NCBI GenBank assembly: GCA_905373605.1
Contig: CAJPTO010000087.1
Location: 1 to 11,191 of the forward strand
Direction: 5' to 3'
DNA length: 11,191 nucleotides
Source of the DNA: an uncultured Prevotella sp.
GTDB taxonomy: Bacteria > Bacteroidota > Bacteroidia > Bacteroidales > Bacteroidaceae
Numbering within the stretch: position 1 is the first letter of the stretch; each line of letters opens with the position of its first letter. Below the pieces are notes generated by a model. It had not been told where the DNA came from, did not search any database, and worked only from the letters and a program-made list of their open reading frames with translations. The position numbers were made by a program, and so were the translations under genes. Of the stretch, positions 6,917-11,191 are shown one piece after another.

Positions 6917-9778
6917 ATGAAACAAAAAGCATACAACGCCACCACCTTTGCTTGCCGCGCACAGTTCCTTGCCCTGCTCTTCACCCTGATTTTCGGCGTG
7001 GGCAAGCCGACGGAAGCTTGTGCCCAACAACGCATTGCCCTGCCCAAAGGCACCATAGAGGGAACATTGAGCAACGGACTTCGCTACATGGTGCTGCCCA
7101 ATGCCTTGCCCAAACATGATGTGGAAGTGAGGCTGGTGATGCGTGTTGGCTCGCTCATGGAAGACGATTGCCAAAAGGGTGCCGCACATTTCCTCGAACA
7201 TTGCGCGTTCAATGGCACGCGACACTTCCCCGAAAGGGCGATGATTGATTTCTTCGAACGGCAGGGTATGAAGTTTGGCCGCGACATAAACGCATTCACT
7301 GGCTTCGACCGTACGCTCTATTGGCTTTCTGTTCCTGTTGACAACGACTGCGATGCGGTGCTCGATTCCACCTTCCTTGCCGTGGCCGATTGGCTCGATG
7401 GCATTACCTTCAAGCCAGAAAGGGTGAGGAAAGAACGTGGCGTCATTGCCGAAGAACTTCGCGCCTACACCACCAATGACGACTTTTATGACCTGAAAAT
7501 AGGTCGTGGAAGGCACGCACACCGAATGCCCTTGGGCAGCGAAGCCGACATCAAGGCCATTGACAGCAACACCTTGCAGACCTTTTATCGCCAATGGTAC
7601 GTGCCACAGCTGGCTACGGTGGTGGTGGTGGGCAACGTCAGGCCCGACAGTGTGGTGCAATTGCTTAGCCGGCGATTAGGAAACATCGCGCCACGCACAC
7701 CCAAGAAACAAGCCCCTTACCCATTAAACTACTCGCACGGCACGCATTGGATGATGTTGCAAGACAGTCTGCGACGGGATTTCAGGCTAGAGATGATTGT
7801 GCCGCACAGCACCATCATCGAAAACAACGTGGATGCCGCCGTCAGAAAACAACGCTTGGCCATGCTCGTAACCGCCTTAAACCATCGCTTGCAGGCCACC
7901 GCGGCTGGAGCAGACGCTAGCGACAACTGGTATCTTGCCGACAAAAGCCACTTTGTGTTGTCATTCTCGGCTCCCACGCGACATGCATTATTGGCGCAAA
8001 TTTCTGCCACCGCCAAGCAGATTAAGGCCGTGCTGCAGCGCGGTTTCTGCACCGGAGAGATGCAAATGGCACTAGAAGCAAGGCTGCAACAGCTTGTGCC
8101 AGACACCACACAACGACTTTCGGCCGACATCTGCGACGACTTTGCCGACTACATCCTCATGGGCGATCGTGCCTTAAGCAGCACTGACGATGTGGAAATG
8201 GTGCGCCACGCACTCAAAAAGACCACATCGCCACAGCTGCAAGCCTTGCTAAGCCCCATTATCGATGCTCTTGGCCACACACTTCTGCTGGCCTACACCC
8301 ACCCATCTGCCACTGCCGCCGCCCCGATGTCGCCCAAGATGGTGCGGCAAGCATGGCAAAAGGGTTCTTCACAAAAGGCTAAACCCTACGTGTTTGAACA
8401 CACCAAAACAACCGAAAGAACGCAACCCATACCACCCTGCTTATCGCAACAACATGACTACAAGCCAGAAATGGTGGCAAAAACAGACACCTTTGCCGAC
8501 CTGCAGCTAACGCGCCTGCAACTGCACAATGGCGTTACGCTGCTTGTCAGGCCCACACTCGAGGCCGACACCACGCTCTACCTTGCCGCTATTGGTCGCG
8601 GCGGCACAGCCGACCTCAACGAAAAGAGCAGCAAAGCCTATCACGATGCCGTGAGTTATGTGGATGCCAACGCGCTGGAATGCATCGCCGCCGACACCCT
8701 CTTGACCCTGATGAGTCAGCAAAACTTGTCGATGGCCGTGGGCGAAGACCATTATTGGCACCAGGTCTTGGCCTCGGCACCCGTAAAGAATGCCGCTCTG
8801 CTCTTCAATCTCGTTTACCAAAAAATGTGCTTCCCGGGCATCAACAAAGCCGAATTCGAAGAAGCACGACTCGCCGAAAGTAGGCAAACGGGAAGCCAAA
8901 CGCTGCTTGAAAGGCTGATGCAACACGATGCAGACAGAATGGTGGCCGCACACATCGACTCGGTTGTGGGCAACGCACCCACCATTTCTCACCCCAAGCT
9001 AACACCCGAGGACGTGCTTGCACTCAACATAGACACCTTAACGCAATATTACAAGCACCTATTTGCCAACCCCGAAGGGCTTACCCTCATTCTTACAGGC
9101 AACTTTTGTGCAGCAAAGGTGATACCTTTGGCCGTTGCATGTTTCGCTTCCATGCCCACACTGCACCACGCACTGCCGCTGAACAACAAGCCCTTCACAC
9201 CGCCACAAGAAACGCAAGCCGCCACTTTCAACGACAACGCCACCAACCGAACCGTGATAAACATCGTGTTTGCAGGCAGCTACCAGCCTGCACTTCGCCA
9301 CACGTTGCAACTAAAACTGGTGCGCGACGTGCTGCAACAACGGCTGCTTGCGGTGTTGAGAGAGGGCGAAAACATCGTTTATTCGCCTTACGCCGACTTG
9401 TATTACAATGGCGTTCCACAACGTAAATACCACCTGCTGCTTACCCTCTCGGTGAAAAGTTCAAATCGCCAAAAGGCAGAAAGCTTGGTTGCGGGCATCA
9501 TCAGACAACTGCAAAGCCAACCCGTTGAACGGGCCGAACTGGAGAAGCTGAAGCGTTCGTTTGTGGTAACGAAGCGTAAAGTGCTATCCGACAAGGCTCC
9601 TGCCGAATGGAAAACGGCGCTCATTGACCTTGTTCGCAACGGCGAAAGCCTTGAACAATTTGAACATTACGCCCAATGCCTTCAAAGCATAACCCCCGAA
9701 GACCTTCGACAAGCCTTTGTGCGCTACCTGCATTGGGACAACAAAATAACTGTTTACAAAACCTCACAGCATGAATAA
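6917..9778 (+). CDS. Exported M16 zinc metalloprotease, PqqL/FusC-like two-half protein
   Basis: Predicted 953 residues. A signal peptide runs over about 1-36 (hydrophobic FLALLFTLIFG, cut near ACA|QQ), placing it in the periplasm. The N-terminal half has the inverted zinc site HFLEH at 91-95 (His91, Glu94, His95) and the downstream acidic pair in KERGVIAEEL (Glu173, and Glu179/180 as third ligand). The C-terminal half (from about 500) has no HxxEH and so is the usual inactive partner domain. It keeps LREGENIVYS at 814-823, whose Arg815 and Tyr822 match the conserved R/Y substrate-binding pair of active M16 enzymes. The protein is therefore expected to be an active clamshell peptidase. Length and layout match E. 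coli PqqL and Pectobacterium FusC; FusC cleaves imported ferredoxin in the periplasm to release iron. The ATG follows the previous stop directly (TAGATG), and the gene overlaps the ChaN-like gene by 8 bp, so the three downstream products are translationally coupled. The peptide or protein substrate is unknown. Confidence 0.96.
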   Translation: MKQKAYNATTFACRAQFLALLFTLIFGVGKPTEACAQQRIALPKGTIEGTLSNGLRYMVLPNALPKHDVEVRLVMRVGSLMEDDCQKGAAHFLEHCAFNGTRHFPERAMIDFFERQGMKFGRDINAFTGFDRTLYWLSVPVDNDCDAVLDSTFLAVADWLDGITFKPERVRKERGVIAEELRAYTTNDDFYDLKIGRGRHAHRMPLGSEADIKAIDSNTLQTFYRQWYVPQLATVVVVGNVRPDSVVQLLSRRLGNIAPRTPKKQAPYPLNYSHGTHWMMLQDSLRRDFRLEMIVPHSTIIENNVDAAVRKQRLAMLVTALNHRLQATAAGADASDNWYLADKSHFVLSFSAPTRHALLAQISATAKQIKAVLQRGFCTGEMQMALEARLQQLVPDTTQRLSADICDDFADYILMGDRALSSTDDVEMVRHALKKTTSPQLQALLSPIIDALGHTLLLAYTHPSATAAAPMSPKMVRQAWQKGSSQKAKPYVFEHTKTTERTQPIPPCLSQQHDYKPEMVAKTDTFADLQLTRLQLHNGVTLLVRPTLEADTTLYLAAIGRGGTADLNEKSSKAYHDAVSYVDANALECIAADTLLTLMSQQNLSMAVGEDHYWHQVLASAPVKNAALLFNLVYQKMCFPGINKAEFEEARLAESRQTGSQTLLERLMQHDADRMVAAHIDSVVGNAPTISHPKLTPEDVLALNIDTLTQYYKHLFANPEGLTLILTGNFCAAKVIPLAVACFASMPTLHHALPLNNKPFTPPQETQAATFNDNATNRTVINIVFAGSYQPALRHTLQLKLVRDVLQQRLLAVLREGENIVYSPYADLYYNGVPQRKYHLLLTLSVKSSNRQKAESLVAGIIRQLQSQPVERAELEKLKRSFVVTKRKVLSDKAPAEWKTALIDLVRNGESLEQFEHYAQCLQSITPEDLRQAFVRYLHWDNKITVYKTSQHE

Positions 9779-10658
9779 GAACCATCTTCGCAACATTGTT
9801 TTGCTGATTTTCATGGCCATGTTTGCCACCAACACGAAAGCCCAAACTACCCCCGAAGCCTACCGCCTATACGATGCGAAGGGCAACGCCACATCATATC
9901 GCAACATGATTAACGCCTTGGCAAAGGCCAATGTGGTGCTGGTGGGCGAGATGCACAATTGCCCGATAACGCATTGGCTTGAACTGAAGATTCTTGAAAG
10001 CCTTTATCAACGACACGGAAAAGCACTCGGCGTGGGCTTCGAGATGCTTGAAGCCGACAACCAACTGATACTCGACGAATACATGCAGGGCATCATATCT
10101 GCCGAACGCTTTGAGAACGAAATGCGACTATGGCCTAACCACAGCACCGACTATGCCCCATTGCTGCTCTTTGCCCGAGATAAGGGCTTGCATGTGGTGG
10201 CAACAAACGTGCCGCGCCGTTATGCCAACGTGGTGAAAAACCGCGGATTGGCCTTCCTCGACTCGCTGTCAACGCAAGCCAAGACGTTTTTGCCGCCGCT
10301 GCCCGTGCCTTTTATCGACAACGAACATGCACACGGGGCTTTCGCCTTGATGGGCATGATGGGCAAAAACGCCAACGCCGACCCCGTGCGCATGGCGCAA
10401 GCGCAGGCCATTAAGGATGCAACGATGGCGTGGTTCATTGCACAAAACTTGGCTGGGGCGTTTGTTCATTTCAACGGGAGCTACCATTCGGACAACAACG
10501 ACGGCATTGCGGCTTATCTGAAGCGGTATTGTCCAGAGGCAAAAGTGATGAATGTGAAAGCTGTCAGGCAAGAAAACATTGGCAAACTGGAGGAAGATTA
10601 CAAAGGCATGGCCGACTTTTACATCTGCATTCCCGAAGACATGAACACTTCGTACTGA
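9771..10658 (+). CDS. Exported ChaN-family protein (haem-associated, GExH superfamily)
   Basis: Predicted 295 residues. Signal peptide 1-24 (NIVLLIFMAMFA, cut TKA|QTT), with no lipobox, unlike lipoprotein members such as Campylobacter ChaN. Family blocks appear in order: VLVGEMHNCPITHW (56-69, with GE59-60 and His62), GFEMLEADNQ (89-98), WPNHSTDYAPLL (121-132), ATNVPRR (144-150), AQAIKDATMAW (211-221) and HFNGSYHSDNNDG (233-245, His239). ChaN is known as an iron-regulated, haem-binding protein. Its fold belongs to the TIKI/TraB/EreA group, in which the GExH and GxxH motifs form an active site, so an enzymatic role is possible. The start codon lies inside the end of the M16 gene (shared ATGAATAA), so the two proteins are made together. 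It is the last gene of the cluster. Together with the exported chelatase it is the strongest pointer to a tetrapyrrole or iron substrate. The family call is firm; the activity is inferred. Confidence 0.94.
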   Translation: MNKNHLRNIVLLIFMAMFATNTKAQTTPEAYRLYDAKGNATSYRNMINALAKANVVLVGEMHNCPITHWLELKILESLYQRHGKALGVGFEMLEADNQLILDEYMQGIISAERFENEMRLWPNHSTDYAPLLLFARDKGLHVVATNVPRRYANVVKNRGLAFLDSLSTQAKTFLPPLPVPFIDNEHAHGAFALMGMMGKNANADPVRMAQAQAIKDATMAWFIAQNLAGAFVHFNGSYHSDNNDGIAAYLKRYCPEAKVMNVKAVRQENIGKLEEDYKGMADFYICIPEDMNTSY

Positions 10659-10763
10659 ACACACAAGCACGCTTCCACCACGTCTTTGCTGCTTTAGGGC
10701 CATTAACACCGCAGGGCATTTATTTCAAGACAATAGCATACTTGCTGTTGAATGCAAAGAAAG

Positions 10764-10794
10764 AAGCGGCTGATGCATGACACATCAGCCGCTT
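10764..10794 (+). terminator. Probable bidirectional intrinsic terminator
   Basis: A perfect 12-bp stem, AAGCGGCTGATG (10764-10775) with CATCAGCCGCTT (10783-10794), encloses a 7-nt loop. On the plus strand it lies 105 bp after the ChaN-like stop and is followed by a short ATTTG tail, only modestly U-rich. Read on the minus strand it is followed by CTTTCTTTG, a better U-rich tail. Its place between convergent genes suits a shared terminator. Confidence 0.75.
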
Positions 10795-10805
10795 ATTTGA
10801 ACATG

Positions 10806-10816
10806 ATTGCTGCTTA
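10806..10816 (+). repeat. Left copy of 11-bp direct repeat ATTGCTGCTTA
   Basis: ATTGCTGCTTA is repeated exactly at 10981-10991, so the two copies flank the palindrome array with 164 bp between them. The repeat is exactly 11 bp, since the bases on each side differ. A shorter version (TTGCTGCTT) also occurs at 10686-10694, which weakens the case for a target-site duplication. Confidence 0.6.
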
Positions 10817-10847
10817 TCAGCTTCGTAAAACGTGCACCTTGTTGCAA

Positions 10848-10951
10848 TACAAGGGCCTTGTAGCGCGGCTACAAGAGCCTTGTACGGGCACTACAAGACG
10901 CTTGTAGTGTGGCTACAACCCTCTTGTAGCACCAGTACAAGCTAGCTTGTA
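10848..10951. repeat. Array of five palindromes with an exact 22-bp period
   Basis: Five units of TACAAG-N3-CTTGTA start at 10848, 10870, 10892, 10914 and 10936, each 22 bp apart. The centres are GGC, AGC, ACG, CCT and CTAG (the last has one extra base). Unit 4 reads TACAAC, so only 5 bp of its arms match. The 7-bp linkers (GCGCGGC, CGGGCAC, GTGTGGC, GCACCAG) vary while the arms are conserved. The arms also pair across linkers: CTTGTAGC (10857-10864) pairs with GCTACAAG (10868-10875) as an 8-bp hairpin, so two registers of folding compete in RNA. A partial arm, CTTGT, lies at 10838-10842. No coding frame covers it. The 22-bp spacing, about two helical turns, would place sites on one face of the DNA, as in an operator array. 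Equally it may be a structured 3' UTR or a dispersed genomic repeat. Confidence 0.9.
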
Positions 10952-10955
10952 CTGG
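10932..10955. repeat. Perfect 24-bp palindrome ending the array
   Basis: CCAGTACAAGCT is followed directly by its exact reverse complement AGCTTGTACTGG, giving a spacer-free 24-bp palindrome. It contains unit 5 of the array plus a matched CCAG/CTGG extension not present in the other units. Confidence 0.9.
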
Positions 10956-10980
10956 CTAATTACCTAGAAGCACGGGTAAT

Positions 10981-10991
10981 ATTGCTGCTTA
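10981..10991 (+). repeat. Right copy of 11-bp direct repeat ATTGCTGCTTA
   Basis: Exact copy of 10806-10816. Its last three bases are the TAA stop codon, read on the minus strand, of the ORF at 10989-11191. If an element inserted here, it landed at the very end of that gene. Confidence 0.6.
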
Positions 10992-11191
10992 ACCGAAATC
11001 ATAAACGTTGGCATAATGGTCGAAAACAAGGTTTGCTGTGTAGCCATAGTCGCGAAACAGGTCGAGTATCCACTGCTGCTGTTCGGGAGTAAGGGTGCGT
11101 TGGCCATTCATGTAGCGGTAGTAAGTGCCATGTCCACCAAGAAAAGTTTTGATTTCATTGCGCAAGGACACATCGTCTTTGCGCTTCACTT
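10989..11191 (-). CDS. C-terminal part of an unrecognised protein, cut by the window edge
   Basis: A 66-residue open frame on the minus strand ends with TAA at 10989-10991 and runs off the right edge. The only start-like codon inside is a GTG at 11189, so the real start may lie outside. The visible sequence contains LRNEIKTFLGGHGTYYRYMNG, then LTPEQQQWILDLFRDYGYT, and ends VYDFG. The pattern of two amphipathic helices around a TYYRYMNG turn resembles a small helix-turn-helix domain, but this is an impression only and I do not recognise the family. It converges with the ChaN-like gene. Protein-like composition and a good terminator downstream on its own strand (10794-10764) support it being real. 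Confidence 0.6.
   Translation of the reverse strand, partial: VKRKDDVSLRNEIKTFLGGHGTYYRYMNGQRTLTPEQQQWILDLFRDYGYTANLVFDHYANVYDFG

Noticed and set aside
10430..10780. Plus-strand open frame extending past the ChaN-like gene to the terminator
   Set aside because: It is mostly a frame-shifted shadow of the ChaN-like gene; the unique part has no recognisable features and runs into the terminator stem.
10848..10951. CRISPR array
   Set aside because: Units are palindromes of 15-16 bp with 7-bp linkers; there are no 25-40 bp spacers, no leader and no cas genes nearby.
10959..10980. ATTACC...GGTAAT stem as terminator of the minus-strand gene
   Set aside because: It has only a 6-bp stem with a 10-nt loop and no U-tract on the minus strand; the hairpin at 10764-10794 is a far better candidate.

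Overview
The window looks like a chromosomal segment from a Bacteroidota bacterium, most likely Prevotellaceae. The evidence is a SusC/SusD-type outer-membrane pair, exported proteins with short Bacteroidota-like signal peptides, starts without clear Shine-Dalgarno sequences, and a mid-range G+C content. The species cannot be fixed from sequence reading alone.

Positions 35-10658 hold six plus-strand genes in what looks like one operon, or two transcription units split at the 221-bp gap 5463-5683. In order they are: (1) an exported CbiX/CbiK-type tetrapyrrole chelatase; (2) a SusC/RagA-like TonB-dependent transporter; (3) a SusD/RagB-like lipoprotein; (4) a lipoprotein of unknown function with a Calx-beta-like N-terminal region; (5) an exported two-half M16 zinc protease of the PqqL/FusC type; (6) an exported ChaN-family protein (haem-associated, GExH motif). 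Genes 2-3 are 11 bp apart, genes 4-5 abut with no gap, and genes 5-6 overlap by 8 bp.

Every product carries an export signal, so the set spans outer membrane and periplasm. No glycoside hydrolase or anti-sigma factor is present, so this is not an ordinary polysaccharide utilisation locus. The most economical reading is a capture-and-dismantle pathway. The SusC/D-like pair plus the extra lipoprotein would take up a haem- or metal-carrying protein or peptide, the M16 protease would cut the polypeptide, and the chelatase and ChaN protein would handle the tetrapyrrole or its metal. This is inference from family roles; the substrate is not visible in the sequence.

The last 530 bp differ in character. 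A strong 12-bp hairpin at 10764-10794 lies between convergent genes and is probably a bidirectional terminator. It is followed by five palindromes (TACAAG-N3/4-CTTGTA) repeated with an exact 22-bp period at 10848-10951, ending in a perfect 24-bp palindrome. An exact 11-bp direct repeat flanks this block. A minus-strand ORF cut by the window edge (10989-11191) closes the window. The palindrome array and the composition of the six-gene operon are the two items most worth follow-up.
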